A stretch of 64,000 bases of DNA from Arthrobacter pascens (GTDB taxonomy: Bacteria; Actinomycetota; Actinomycetes; Actinomycetales; Micrococcaceae): positions 1,426,001 to 1,490,000 of the forward strand of contig NZ_JAUSXF010000001.1 of NCBI RefSeq assembly GCF_030816475.1. The letters are read 5' to 3'. The translations under genes were made by a program, and so were the position numbers. The notes under the pieces were generated by a model. The model was not told the DNA's origin and made no database searches. It saw nothing but the letters and a program-made list of their open reading frames with translations. Positions 20,110-28,678 of the stretch are shown piece by piece. The stretch's first letter is position 1; the number at the start of each line of letters is the position of its first letter.

Positions 20110-20904
20110 ATGACTGCTCCGCATCCTGATCCGGTGGTGCACGCCGGCCCGGTTCCCGCCCTGTCCATCCGTGGCCTCGCCAAGAGATTCGGCGCGAAAA
20201 TCGCCGTTGACGGAATCAGCCTTGATGTGCCGGCAGGCTCGTTTTTTGGCATCGTCGGGCCTAACGGCGCGGGCAAGACCACCACGCTGTCCATGGCAAC
20301 GGGACTTCTGCGTCCCGATTTCGGCACCGCGGTGGTCCACGGCGTCGATGTCTGGGCCAGGCCGCTTGAGGCCAAGAAGCTGATGGGCATCCTCCCTGAC
20401 GGAGTCCGGCTTTTTGACCGGCTGACCGGTGCCCAGCTGGTGAGCTACGCCGGGCTGCTGCGGGGGATGGACCGGGACGTGGTGTCCTCCCGCGTGCCCG
20501 AACTCCTGGCAGCCCTGGACCTGGGGCAGGACGCCGGAACCCTCGTCGTGGACTATTCAGCAGGCATGACGAAAAAGATTGCGCTCGCTTCCGCCCTGAT
20601 CCACGCTCCGCGCCTGCTGGTACTCGACGAGCCTTTCGAATCGGTGGATCCCGTGTCCGCGTCCAATATCCGGGCCATCCTGGACCGCTACGTTGCCTCC
20701 GGCGGGACAGTCATCATCTCCAGCCACGTCATGGATCTGGTCCAGCGCATGTGCGACCATGTTGCGGTGGTGGCCGCGGGCCGCCTGCTGGCTGCCGGGA
20801 CCGTGGACGAGGTCCGCGCTGGTGCCTCCCTGGAAGACCGGTTCGTCCAACTGGTGGGCGGCCGCAACCATACGGAGGGACTGGAATGGTTGCGCACCTT
20901 CTGA
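20110..20904 (+). CDS. ABC transporter ATP-binding protein
   Basis: A 264-residue ATPase with Walker A GPNGAGKT, a degenerate signature DYSAGMTKK in place of LSGGQ, Walker B LLVLDEPFE and the H-loop histidine in IISSHVMD. It pairs with the permease gene that overlaps its last 19 bases. The type resembles two-component exporters of the ABC-2 class; no substrate can be inferred. The unusual signature (SAGMT) is shared by other export ATPases of this type. Confidence 0.93.
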   Translation: MTAPHPDPVVHAGPVPALSIRGLAKRFGAKIAVDGISLDVPAGSFFGIVGPNGAGKTTTLSMATGLLRPDFGTAVVHGVDVWARPLEAKKLMGILPDGVRLFDRLTGAQLVSYAGLLRGMDRDVVSSRVPELLAALDLGQDAGTLVVDYSAGMTKKIALASALIHAPRLLVLDEPFESVDPVSASNIRAILDRYVASGGTVIISSHVMDLVQRMCDHVAVVAAGRLLAAGTVDEVRAGASLEDRFVQLVGGRNHTEGLEWLRTF

Positions 20905-22457
20905 GGCTCAAGCTGACGCTCCTCCGCAACGGCCTGCGCCGCAGCCCGTGGCAGCTGGTAGGGATGGTTTTTGGCGGCCTCTATGCCCTCGGGCTCGTCG
21001 CCGCCCTCGTTGCTGCACTGGTCATCCTCCGACAGGCGGACGACGGGCTCGCCCAGACCGCCGTTGTGCTGGGCGGTTCCGCCGCCATCCTGGGCTGGGG
21101 CATCATTCCCGTGGTGGCGTCGGCAGCCGACATGACCCTCGATCCTGCGCGCTTCACCACGTTCGCCATTCCCATGCCACAGATGCTGGCAGGGCTGGCC
21201 CTCGGCGGGCTGATCGGGATCCCTGGCCTGGCCACAGCCCTCGTGGCGCTCGCCACCGTGTGGACCTGGTCCCGCGGAGCGTTTCCCGCTATTGGGGCAT
21301 TGACGGGTGCCTGCCTTGGCGTTCTGAGCTGCATTGTCCTGTCCAAAGTGGTGACCACGGCAACCGCCAGCCTTGCTGCATCCCGCCGGTTCAAGGACGC
21401 CAGCGGCATAGCCTTCATGGTGCCCCTGGTCCTGATGGGCCCCATCGTGGCAGGAGTCTCCAGGGGCGTCTCTGCTTCCGCCGGCTTCCTCCCGGATCTC
21501 GCCCGGACCCTGGCCTGGACACCGCTCGGCGCCGCCTGGGCCCTGGGCGGCGACCTTGCCGCCGGCCGGCCCGGCGAGGCGGCAGCCAAGCTGCTTATCG
21601 CCCTGTCCACCCTCGCTGGCCTTGCCTGGTGCTGGAAGCTCCTGCTGGAACGCGCACTGGTCAATCCGCCGTACGCCGGAAGCGGGAGCCGGAAGGGCGG
21701 GAAAATGGGACTGTTCGCGCTTCTCCCGGCAACGCCTGTAGGCGCCGTGACCGCCCGGTCGCTGACCTACTGGCTCCGGGATCCGCGCTACGCAGGCTCA
21801 CTGGTGGTTGTTCCGCTGCTGCCCGTCCTGTTGCTGTTCCAGGGCAGCCAGTCCGGTGACTACGGCACCCTGGCCTTCGCCGCTCCGTTGGCTGCTTTCC
21901 TGCTGGCCTGGTCCATCTCCGCTGACGTCTCGTATGACAACACGGCCTTTGCGCTGCATCTGGCCACCGGGGTCCGCGGCAGGGATGACAGGCTGGGCCG
22001 GGCCCTTGCCTGCCTGGCTTTCGCACTGCCGGTGGTCCTGATTTTCGCTATGGGGCACCTGGCATTCAGCGGAGGCTGGGAGCAACTGCCCGGCCGGCTG
22101 GGACTGAGCCTCGGGATCCTGTTCACCGGCCTGGGCCTGTCGTCGGTCGTATCTGCCCGCTACACCGTTGCGGTTCCCTTGCCGGGGGACAGCCCCTTCA
22201 AGAAGCCGCCGGGCAACGTTGGCCAGACGATGGCGGTGCAGTTTGCAGGCATGGGCATCCTCGCGCTCCTGGTGCTGCCCGAAGCGGCCCTCCTCGTCGC
22301 GCAGCTTTTCACAGGCAATGCGCTGTTCGGATGGATCAATCTCGCAGTGGGCCTGATACTGGGACTGGTTCTGTTTATGGCGGGAGTCCGGCTGGGCGGA
22401 CGGTGGCTCGATGCGCGCGGACCCGAACTGCTGGCGCAACTGACCGTTAACCGCTGA
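20886..22457 (+). CDS. ABC transporter permease (ABC-2 like)
   Basis: A 523-residue integral membrane protein with about 10-12 helices and no soluble domain, beginning MVAHLLRLKLTLLRNGLRR. The ATG at 20886 lies inside the end of the ATPase gene, a 19-base overlap that couples translation. A longer reading frame upstream overlaps the ATPase and lacks membrane character, so it is rejected. Together the two genes make a complete export unit. Confidence 0.9.
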   Translation: MVAHLLRLKLTLLRNGLRRSPWQLVGMVFGGLYALGLVAALVAALVILRQADDGLAQTAVVLGGSAAILGWGIIPVVASAADMTLDPARFTTFAIPMPQMLAGLALGGLIGIPGLATALVALATVWTWSRGAFPAIGALTGACLGVLSCIVLSKVVTTATASLAASRRFKDASGIAFMVPLVLMGPIVAGVSRGVSASAGFLPDLARTLAWTPLGAAWALGGDLAAGRPGEAAAKLLIALSTLAGLAWCWKLLLERALVNPPYAGSGSRKGGKMGLFALLPATPVGAVTARSLTYWLRDPRYAGSLVVVPLLPVLLLFQGSQSGDYGTLAFAAPLAAFLLAWSISADVSYDNTAFALHLATGVRGRDDRLGRALACLAFALPVVLIFAMGHLAFSGGWEQLPGRLGLSLGILFTGLGLSSVVSARYTVAVPLPGDSPFKKPPGNVGQTMAVQFAGMGILALLVLPEAALLVAQLFTGNALFGWINLAVGLILGLVLFMAGVRLGGRWLDARGPELLAQLTVNR

Positions 22458-22508
22458 TTTAACAGCTGATTCCACCACCAGCAACCCCCACCAGAAAGGC
22501 GGCCGAGC

Positions 22509-23291
22509 ATGGAAGTCGTTATTCTTCCGGGCACCAAACAGATCGGTAAACTGGCGGCCGACGCCATCGAGTCGCTACTGCGGGGCAAGCCGGACGCAGT
22601 CCTGGGACTGGCCACAGGATCCTCGCCCTTGCCGATCTACGATGAGCTCGCGGCCAGGCACGAAAGCGACGGGCTGGACTTCAGCCAGGCCCATGCCTTT
22701 GCCCTGGATGAATACGTCGGCCTGCCGCCGGGCCATCCGGAGTCCTACCGCGAGGTCATCCGCCGCGAATTCACGAGCCGGGTGAATATCCTGCCGGAAA
22801 ACGTCCACAGTCCGGACGGTGCCGCCGCTGACCTCCCTGCGGCATGCCAGTCCTACGAGGATCTGATCCAGGCCCTCGGCGGCGTGGACCTCCAGATCCT
22901 GGGGGTGGGAACAGACGGCCACATCGGCTTCAACGAACCTGGTTCGTCCTTCGCGTCCCGGACGCGTATTAAAAGCCTGATTGAACAGACGCGGCGCGAC
23001 AACGCCCGGTTCTTCAACAGCATGGCCGAGGTCCCGCACCACGTGGTGACGCAGGGCCTGGGCACCATCCTCGAGGCCAGGCATGTACTGCTGGTGGCGA
23101 CCGGTGCGCAGAAGGCACAGGCAGTCCGGGACTTCGTGGAAGGGCCGGTTGCAGCAATCTGCGCCGCCTCGGTGCTGCAGTTCCATCCCCACGCCACAGT
23201 CCTGCTGGATGAGGCGGCGGCATCGTCTTTGAAGCTTGCCGATTTTTACCGGCACACCTACGACAACAAACCCCCCTGGCAGGGACTATAG
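22509..23291 (+). CDS. nagB: Glucosamine-6-phosphate deaminase
   Basis: The enzyme converts glucosamine 6-phosphate to fructose 6-phosphate and ammonia. The 260-residue product shows the phosphate loop GLATGSSP (about 33-40), the catalytic acid pair in ALDEYVGL (D67/E68), GVGTDGHIGFNEPGSSF, and the C-terminal EAASSLKLADFY. The ribosome-binding site GAAAGGCGG lies before ATG. No nagA or sugar transporter is adjacent, so it acts apart from a classical nag operon here. It follows the ABC permease by 51 bases and may share its transcript. Confidence 0.95.
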   Translation: MEVVILPGTKQIGKLAADAIESLLRGKPDAVLGLATGSSPLPIYDELAARHESDGLDFSQAHAFALDEYVGLPPGHPESYREVIRREFTSRVNILPENVHSPDGAAADLPAACQSYEDLIQALGGVDLQILGVGTDGHIGFNEPGSSFASRTRIKSLIEQTRRDNARFFNSMAEVPHHVVTQGLGTILEARHVLLVATGAQKAQAVRDFVEGPVAAICAASVLQFHPHATVLLDEAAASSLKLADFYRHTYDNKPPWQGL

Positions 23292-23408
23292 GCGCAGGGG
23301 CTCTAGCGGTGCAAGCGGCACAAAAACCTGCGACGGCGGCTGGCTGGCCGCCCCGGCGCTGACAGCAAAACGGCCCGCCGGCGTCGGGCGACCGCCGGAC
23401 GGAAAGGC

Positions 23409-23414
23409 TAAGAT
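23409..23414 (+). promoter_or_regulatory. Candidate leaderless -10 box of the DUF3039 gene
   Basis: TAAGAT lies seven bases before ATG 23422 and overlaps the alternative ATG 23413, which supports the later start. Confidence 0.5.
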
Positions 23415-23421
23415 GGATGCC

Positions 23422-23754
23422 ATGACTAGCATGACGGACCCTCTCGAAAACGACCCGATGCGCGAGCTTTCCGGGGCTGGAACGTCCACGGCCACCATTG
23501 AGCGCGAGGAACTGCGCCAGGAAGTGGAGCCCGGCGACCGGGAACGCTTCTCGCACTACGTTCGCAAAGAAAAGATCATGGAATCCGCGCTGACGGGTGA
23601 GCCTGTCATTGCCTTGTGCGGCAAGGTGTGGACGCCGGGCCGGGATCCACAGAAGTTCCCGGTATGCCCGATGTGCAAAGAGGTTTATGAAGGCCTCCGC
23701 CCGGGCAACGACGGCGGCAAGGGTCCCGGAGGGGACTCGGGCAACAACAAGTAG
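23422..23754 (+). CDS. DUF3039 family protein
   Basis: A 110-residue actinobacterial protein of unknown function. The conserved core is RFSHYVRKEKIMESALTGEPVI, written here only in part, followed by ALCGKVW and PVCPMCKEVYE, giving three cysteines plus a histidine that could bind zinc. The C-terminus is Gly-rich. Its stop overlaps the helicase start by one base (TAGTG), so the two are co-translated and may act together. ATG 23413 is an alternative start three codons earlier. Confidence 0.85.
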   Translation: MTSMTDPLENDPMRELSGAGTSTATIEREELRQEVEPGDRERFSHYVRKEKIMESALTGEPVIALCGKVWTPGRDPQKFPVCPMCKEVYEGLRPGNDGGKGPGGDSGNNK

Positions 23755-25544
23755 TGACGGAAACGCTCTTTGGCGGTCCCACCCTGCCTCCGGCTTATCC
23801 GGAACGTGCAGCCTGGGGAACCGCCCAGAAACTCCGTGCCTGGCAGCAGGAAGCGCTCGACCTCTATAACAAAGCGGCCCCTCGGGATTTCCTGGCAGTT
23901 GCCACGCCTGGGGCCGGCAAGACCACCTTCGCGCTGAAAGTGGCATCCATGCTCATCGAATCCGGTGCGGTCAACCGGGTCACCATCGTTGCGCCGACGG
24001 ACCACCTGAAGCGGCAGTGGGCGGACGCTGCCGCGCGGGTGGGCATCGCCATCGACCCCAACTTCAGGAACTCCGACGGGCAGCACGGCCGCGGCTTTGT
24101 CGGGGTTGCCGTGACGTATGCGCAGGTTGCCAGCAAACCCCTGCTGCACCGGGCCAAGACGGAAGCGGCGCGCACCCTGGTGATCCTGGATGAGATCCAC
24201 CACGGCGGCGAGGCACTCTCCTGGGGTGATGGTTTGCGGGAGGCCTTTGACCCCGCCGTCCGGCGGCTTTCGCTGACCGGCACGCCGTTCCGCTCGGACA
24301 CCTCCCCCATTCCCTTCGTTGAATATGCGGAGGACCGGGACGGCATCCGGCGCTCTAAGGCCGATTACACCTATGGCTACGGCAATGCACTGCGGGACCA
24401 TGTGGTGCGGCCGGTCATGTTCATGGCCTACTCGGGCCAGATGCGCTGGCGCACCAGCGCGGGGGAGGAGATGGCCGCCTCCCTGGGCGAGGCCGCCGTC
24501 ACGAAGGACATCACCTCGCAGGCCTGGCGGACGGCCCTGAATCCCACCGGAGAGTGGATTCCCGCCGTCCTTGCGGGTGCGGATAAACGCCTCAGCGAGG
24601 TGCGCAGGACTGTCCCGGACGCCGGCGGCCTGGTGATCGCCACCGACCATGATGACGCCAGGGCGTACGCGGGGCAGCTGAAGAGGATCACGGGCGAATC
24701 GCCCACGGTGATCCTTTCCGATGATGCCAAAGCTTCCAGCAAGATCGAAGAATTCACGGCGAGCGACAAGCGCTGGATGGTGGCCGTCCGGATGGTGTCC
24801 GAAGGCGTGGACGTTCCCCGGCTGTCCGTGGGGGTCTATGCGACGTCCACATCAACCCCGTTGTTCTTCGCCCAGGCTGTCGGCCGCTTCGTGCGTGCCC
24901 GCAAAAGGGGCGAAACGGCGTCGGTCTTCCTGCCATCGGTCCCGCAGCTGATGGCGCTGGCCAACTCCATGGAAGCGGAACGGGATCACGCCCTGGACCG
25001 CCCGGAGAAGGAGGACGGCGACGGCCTCTTCAATCCGGAAGATTCACTGATGGCGGAGGCCAACCGCGAGGACAAGGCCTCCGACAGCCTCACCAAGGGC
25101 AAGTTCGAAGCCCTGGACTCGCAGGCTTCATTTGACCGGGTCCTGTTCGACGGCGGCGAGTTCGGCACCGGGGGAGAAGTGGGCTCCGAGGACGAACTCG
25201 ATTTCCTGGGCATCCCCGGCCTGCTGGACGCAGAGCAGGTGGGTACCCTCCTGCGGCAGCGCCAGCACGAACAACTGAACCGGAAAAACCGGAAGCTCCC
25301 TGCAGGGGCCGCCGAGGCGTCCGGCGCAGTCCCTGCCATCCCCGACCACCGGATGCTGATGGACCTGCGCAATGAGCTGGCCAAGAATGTAGCCGCCTGG
25401 TCCGCCAGGACGGGTACCCCGCACGGGGTGGTCCACACCAAGCTCAGGACGGTCTGCGGCGGCCCGCCTGTGGCGCAGGCCAATGAGGAGCAGCTTCAGT
25501 CCAGGCTGCGGAAGCTCCAGGACTGGTTTATCGGCCGGAAATAG
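23754..25544 (+). CDS. DEAD/DEAH-box (SF2) helicase
   Basis: A 596-residue helicase. Motif I is ATPGAGKTT, motif II DEIHHGG (a DEIH variant), motif III SLTGTPFRSD and motif VI AVGRFVRARKRG. The C-terminal 200 residues are acidic and low in motif content. It resembles the XPB/RadD-like class used in DNA repair or phage response, but the exact role is unknown. The GTG start overlaps the DUF3039 stop. Nothing adjacent encodes a nuclease or methylase, so a defence role has no contextual support. Confidence 0.9.
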   Translation: MTETLFGGPTLPPAYPERAAWGTAQKLRAWQQEALDLYNKAAPRDFLAVATPGAGKTTFALKVASMLIESGAVNRVTIVAPTDHLKRQWADAAARVGIAIDPNFRNSDGQHGRGFVGVAVTYAQVASKPLLHRAKTEAARTLVILDEIHHGGEALSWGDGLREAFDPAVRRLSLTGTPFRSDTSPIPFVEYAEDRDGIRRSKADYTYGYGNALRDHVVRPVMFMAYSGQMRWRTSAGEEMAASLGEAAVTKDITSQAWRTALNPTGEWIPAVLAGADKRLSEVRRTVPDAGGLVIATDHDDARAYAGQLKRITGESPTVILSDDAKASSKIEEFTASDKRWMVAVRMVSEGVDVPRLSVGVYATSTSTPLFFAQAVGRFVRARKRGETASVFLPSVPQLMALANSMEAERDHALDRPEKEDGDGLFNPEDSLMAEANREDKASDSLTKGKFEALDSQASFDRVLFDGGEFGTGGEVGSEDELDFLGIPGLLDAEQVGTLLRQRQHEQLNRKNRKLPAGAAEASGAVPAIPDHRMLMDLRNELAKNVAAWSARTGTPHGVVHTKLRTVCGGPPVAQANEEQLQSRLRKLQDWFIGRK

Positions 25545-25556
25545 TCCGGGGGTGCC

Positions 25557-26195
25557 TCAGGCGATGTCCACTCCGCCGAGCTCCATCTCGGCAATGGCGT
25601 CTTCCAGGTCGTCTGCGATACCGGCGGTCAGCGAACGGATGACAGTTACCGAGTAGCCTGCCTGCACTGCATCCAGGGAGGTGGCCATCACGCAATAGTC
25701 CGTCGCGATTCCCACCACCACCACGTCCTCAACGTCGTGGCTCTGCAGCCAGTCATCGAGGCCGATGGCTTCGTCCGACGGCGGGAAATTATCCGGGCTG
25801 AGGTCGTCGGGGGCCGCTCCCGGCTGGCGTTCTCCGGTGGGAACCGCGTCCTCGGGTGCCAGGAGGCCCTCGAAGCCCGAATATGCGGCGGCGAACTGTC
25901 CCTTCTGGAAGTAGGCCTGGATGTATTCGGTGTCCAGGTCCGGGTGGAGCTCCGCGCCGCGGGTGCCGGCGACGCAATGCGGGGGCCAGCTGTCCTTGAA
26001 GTCAGGCGTCTCCGAAAAATGCGTACCCGGGTCGATGTGCCAGTCCTGGGTGGCGACGATATGGTCGAACTCGCCGTGGTGGGCATCTACGTAGTCACTG
26101 ATGGCGGCCGCCGCACCGGCCCCGCCCTCCACGGCCAGGGCGCCGCCCTCGCAGAAGTCGTTCTGGACGTCAACGATGATCAGGGCACGGGACAT
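25557..26195 (-). CDS. pncA: Nicotinamidase
   Basis: The enzyme converts nicotinamide to nicotinate for NAD salvage. The 212-residue product has the catalytic aspartate in IVDVQNDFCEGGALAV, the metal site in ATQDWHIDPGTHF, and the catalytic cysteine in GIATDYCVMAT. It is at the usual length. Its ATG overlaps the pncB stop (TAATG) so the two successive salvage enzymes are coupled. It converges with the helicase gene, leaving 12 bases. Pyrazinamide is a substrate of this family in mycobacteria. Confidence 0.95.
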   Translation of the reverse strand: MSRALIIVDVQNDFCEGGALAVEGGAGAAAAISDYVDAHHGEFDHIVATQDWHIDPGTHFSETPDFKDSWPPHCVAGTRGAELHPDLDTEYIQAYFQKGQFAAAYSGFEGLLAPEDAVPTGERQPGAAPDDLSPDNFPPSDEAIGLDDWLQSHDVEDVVVVGIATDYCVMATSLDAVQAGYSVTVIRSLTAGIADDLEDAIAEMELGGVDIA

Positions 26196-27523
26196 TAGTT
26201 CTCCTCATAGATCGTGGGGATGGCGCCGTCGCCCCGCTGGAGGCGGTTGACCACAGCCGGCAGTTCCGCCATGGTGTCCGCGTGCCGCTGCCGGGCGCGG
26301 ACCACACCTTCATGACCTGTCCACCCGGGCAGCAGTTCGCCGTTCTTCATGAACTGCTGGAGCAGCGGCCGGTCGTTCCCGTCGTCTTCCGGGTGGTGTC
26401 CGATTCCTACGATTTCCTGCGTCGCGACGCCGTGCTCGTCCAGTTTCCGGAGCGCGTACTTGCGGCCGCCGGTGCTGGTTTTGTTCTTGGCCGCCTTTGC
26501 CACCGGAAGGAAGTTGCCTGCATCGTCGGTGCGGCTGACGAGCTTGTAGACCATGCTGGCCGTCGGCGCGCCGGAACCCGTCACCAGCGACGTGCCCACG
26601 CCGTACGAGTCGACGGGAGCGGACTGAAGAGCCGCGATGGCGAACTCGTCAAGGTCGGACGTCACCACAATCTTCGTGTTCTCGTTGCCCAGCTCGTCCA
26701 GCAGCTGGCGGACCCATTGAGCCTGCGCCACGAGGTCGCCGGAATCAAGGCGCACCGCTCCGAGCCCGGGGCCGGCCAGCTCCACCGCCGAACGGACCGC
26801 TGTCTCGACGTCGTAGGTGTCCACGAGAAGGGACGTCCCGGCTCCCAGCGAGGCCACCTGGGCCTCGAAAGCGTCCCGTTCGGTGTCATGGAGCAGGGTG
26901 AAGGAGTGCGCAGCGGTGCCGACGGTCTTGATGCCGTACCGGATGCCGGCCTCGAGGTTGGACGTGCTGTCGAACCCGGCGATCACCGCGGCCCGGGCGG
27001 CAGCCACGGCCGACTCCTCGTGCGTCCGCCGGGAACCCATCTCGATGCAGGGGCGGTTGCCTGCGGCAGTGATCATCCGTGACGCTGCCGACGCTATGGC
27101 GCTGTCGTGGTTCAGGACGGAAAGCACGTAGGTTTCCAGCATGCAGGCCTCGGCGAACGTGGATTCGACGATCAGGACCGGCGAATAGGGAAAGTAGGCT
27201 TCGCCTTCCGGATATCCCCAGATATCCCCGGAGAACCGGTAACCGGCCAGGTAGTCCAGGGTGTCTGAATTGACTATGCCCTTCCGTCCCAGGAACTCCA
27301 GCTCGGCCTCGCCGAAACGGAAGTCGGCAATGCCTTGCAGCAGCCTTCCCGTACCTCCGACGATCCCGTACCGCCGCCCCTCCGGAAGCCGCCGCGCGAA
27401 CGCTTCAAAGACCGACCTGCGGTGCGCGGCGCCTGAGTGAAGCGAGGCCTGCAGCATGGTCAGCTCGTAGTGGTCTGTGTAAAAAGACGTGCGGGGAGGG
27501 TCCCAGCCGGCAGAGGTACTCAC
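26195..27523 (-). CDS. pncB: Nicotinate phosphoribosyltransferase
   Basis: The enzyme joins nicotinate to PRPP, giving nicotinate mononucleotide, the step after PncA. The 442-residue product starts STSAGWDPPRTSFYTDHYEL and contains the phosphoribosyl-binding VRLDSGDL and VVTSDLDEF segments typical of the family. GTG 27523 is chosen: TAGAGT lies seven bases upstream, and the upstream reading frame extension has no family character. The gene is divergent from clpS with only 76 bases between the starts. Confidence 0.94.
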   Translation of the reverse strand: MSTSAGWDPPRTSFYTDHYELTMLQASLHSGAAHRRSVFEAFARRLPEGRRYGIVGGTGRLLQGIADFRFGEAELEFLGRKGIVNSDTLDYLAGYRFSGDIWGYPEGEAYFPYSPVLIVESTFAEACMLETYVLSVLNHDSAIASAASRMITAAGNRPCIEMGSRRTHEESAVAAARAAVIAGFDSTSNLEAGIRYGIKTVGTAAHSFTLLHDTERDAFEAQVASLGAGTSLLVDTYDVETAVRSAVELAGPGLGAVRLDSGDLVAQAQWVRQLLDELGNENTKIVVTSDLDEFAIAALQSAPVDSYGVGTSLVTGSGAPTASMVYKLVSRTDDAGNFLPVAKAAKNKTSTGGRKYALRKLDEHGVATQEIVGIGHHPEDDGNDRPLLQQFMKNGELLPGWTGHEGVVRARQRHADTMAELPAVVNRLQRGDGAIPTIYEEN

Positions 27524-27530
27524 AAAATTC

Positions 27531-27536
27531 ACTCTA
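27531..27536 (-). promoter_or_regulatory. Candidate leaderless -10 box of pncB
   Basis: TAGAGT on the minus strand lies seven bases before the pncB GTG at 27523. Confidence 0.55.
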
Positions 27537-27549
27537 GTCCCCACCGGCT

Positions 27550-27577
27550 CCCGCGTCTCGCTTCGCTTCGCCGCGGG
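27550..27577. promoter_or_regulatory. Inverted repeat between the divergent pncB and clpS promoters
   Basis: CCCGCG (27550-27555) and CGCGGG (27572-27577) flank a CTTCG-repeating centre. It lies exactly between the two candidate -10 boxes and could act on both promoters. Confidence 0.35.
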
Positions 27578-27587
27578 GCCCTCCCCA

Positions 27588-27593
27588 TAGAAT
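27588..27593 (+). promoter_or_regulatory. Candidate leaderless -10 box of clpS
   Basis: TAGAAT lies six bases before ATG 27600, close to the consensus TATAAT. Confidence 0.6.
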
Positions 27594-27599
27594 GGACAG

Positions 27600-27986
27600 A
27601 TGACCTTAAGCGTTGCGCTCGGCCCCGATACGCAGGAGGGCACCCGGACCGGCACAGAGGCGTCCTCGGATTCCCTGACCGCACCGGACATCCCCTGGAA
27701 CCTGGTGATCTGGAATGATCCCGTCAACCTGATGAGCTATGTGAGCTATGTGTTCCAGAGCTACTTCGGCTTTACCGAGAGCAAAGCCAACAAACTCATG
27801 ATGGAGGTCCACAAGAAGGGCCGGTCCATTGTTGCCCACGGCAGCAAGGAGCAGGTCGAGCGGCATGCCGTGGCCATGCACGGCTTCGGCCTGTGGGCCA
27901 CAGTGGAGAAGGCAAGCAGCGGCGGCCAGGGCGGCAAGCCGGGGAAGTCCGGCGGTTCGGGGCAGGGCAGGGGAAAACGTGGCTAA
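27600..27986 (+). CDS. clpS: ATP-dependent Clp protease adaptor ClpS
   Basis: ClpS delivers N-end rule substrates to ClpC/ClpA-ClpP. The 128-residue protein has a disordered N-terminus, then the core WNLVIWNDPVNLMSYVSYVF with the conserved NDP motif, MEVHKKGRSIVA, and ERHAVAMHGFGLWATVE. The C-terminal tail is Gly/Lys-rich and longer than in E. coli. The start is fixed by the TAGAAT box. It overlaps the start of the DUF2017 gene by eight bases, the usual actinobacterial pair. Confidence 0.95.
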   Translation: MTLSVALGPDTQEGTRTGTEASSDSLTAPDIPWNLVIWNDPVNLMSYVSYVFQSYFGFTESKANKLMMEVHKKGRSIVAHGSKEQVERHAVAMHGFGLWATVEKASSGGQGGKPGKSGGSGQGRGKRG

Positions 27987-28546
27987 GGCATTCAAACAAC
28001 GGCCTGAAGGGCATCACCGGCTTCCTTGAGCCAACCGAACGCGAGCTGCTCCGCAGCCTGATCGACGACGTCATCTCCATGCTTCAGCCGGAGGACCGCA
28101 GCAACCAGGATCCGCTGGCCGCCATGATCGGGCTGGACATGGATGTCCGTGAACCTACGGACCGGGCCGTCAAGCGGCTCCTGCCCAACGTCATGAAGAA
28201 CGACGACGGCGCGTCCCTGGAATTCCGCCAGCTGACGGAGCGTTCGCTGCGGGAAACAAAAATCGGCGCCCTGCGGGCTGCCGCGCTTGATCTGGACAAG
28301 GACGAAATCGTCCTGACCCCGGAGGGTGCCCGGCACTGGTCGATGGCCCTGAACGACGTCCGCCTGGTGCTGGCTGAGCGCCTGGACATCCGGGATGAGG
28401 AGGACGCCGAGCATGTCCACCTCATGCAGGACTGGTCCCAGGCCGAGGACGTGGAAAGCTACCTCGCCCTGGTCTACAACTTCGCCACCTGGCTGCAGGA
28501 GTCCCTGGTGCAGGCGATGCTCCAGACGCTGGACTCCCGGACGTGA
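27979..28546 (+). CDS. DUF2017 family protein with an apparent frameshift near its start
   Basis: The body of about 180 residues (GLKGITGFLEPTERELLRSL onward) is a typical DUF2017 protein, found beside clpS in actinobacteria and of unknown function. GTG 27979 has a good ribosome-binding site (CAGGGGAAAAC) and gives MAKAFK, the usual family start, but that frame ends at 28027-28029 after 16 codons. The body reads in the next frame. Removing one base near 27994-28000 joins them into MAKAFKHGLKGITG. Within its own frame the body has only an implausible GTG at 27893 inside clpS. This is either a real frameshift or a one-base sequence error. Confidence 0.8.
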
Positions 28547-28678
28547 GCTGCCGGTTCACCCGGCCTCCAGTGTGCGGAACGGTCTCCGTCATGGCGGACA
28601 ACTGTGACAAATTAGACATGAGTCGGACGCCACAATGTGATGGATGAGCAGGCAGGGAAGACCTATCCTCGAATAATC

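Noticed and set aside
23754..25544. Phage-defence system built around the SF2 helicase
   Set aside because: No nuclease, methylase, or other defence gene is adjacent, and the neighbours are NAD salvage and DUF3039 genes. Context does not support it.
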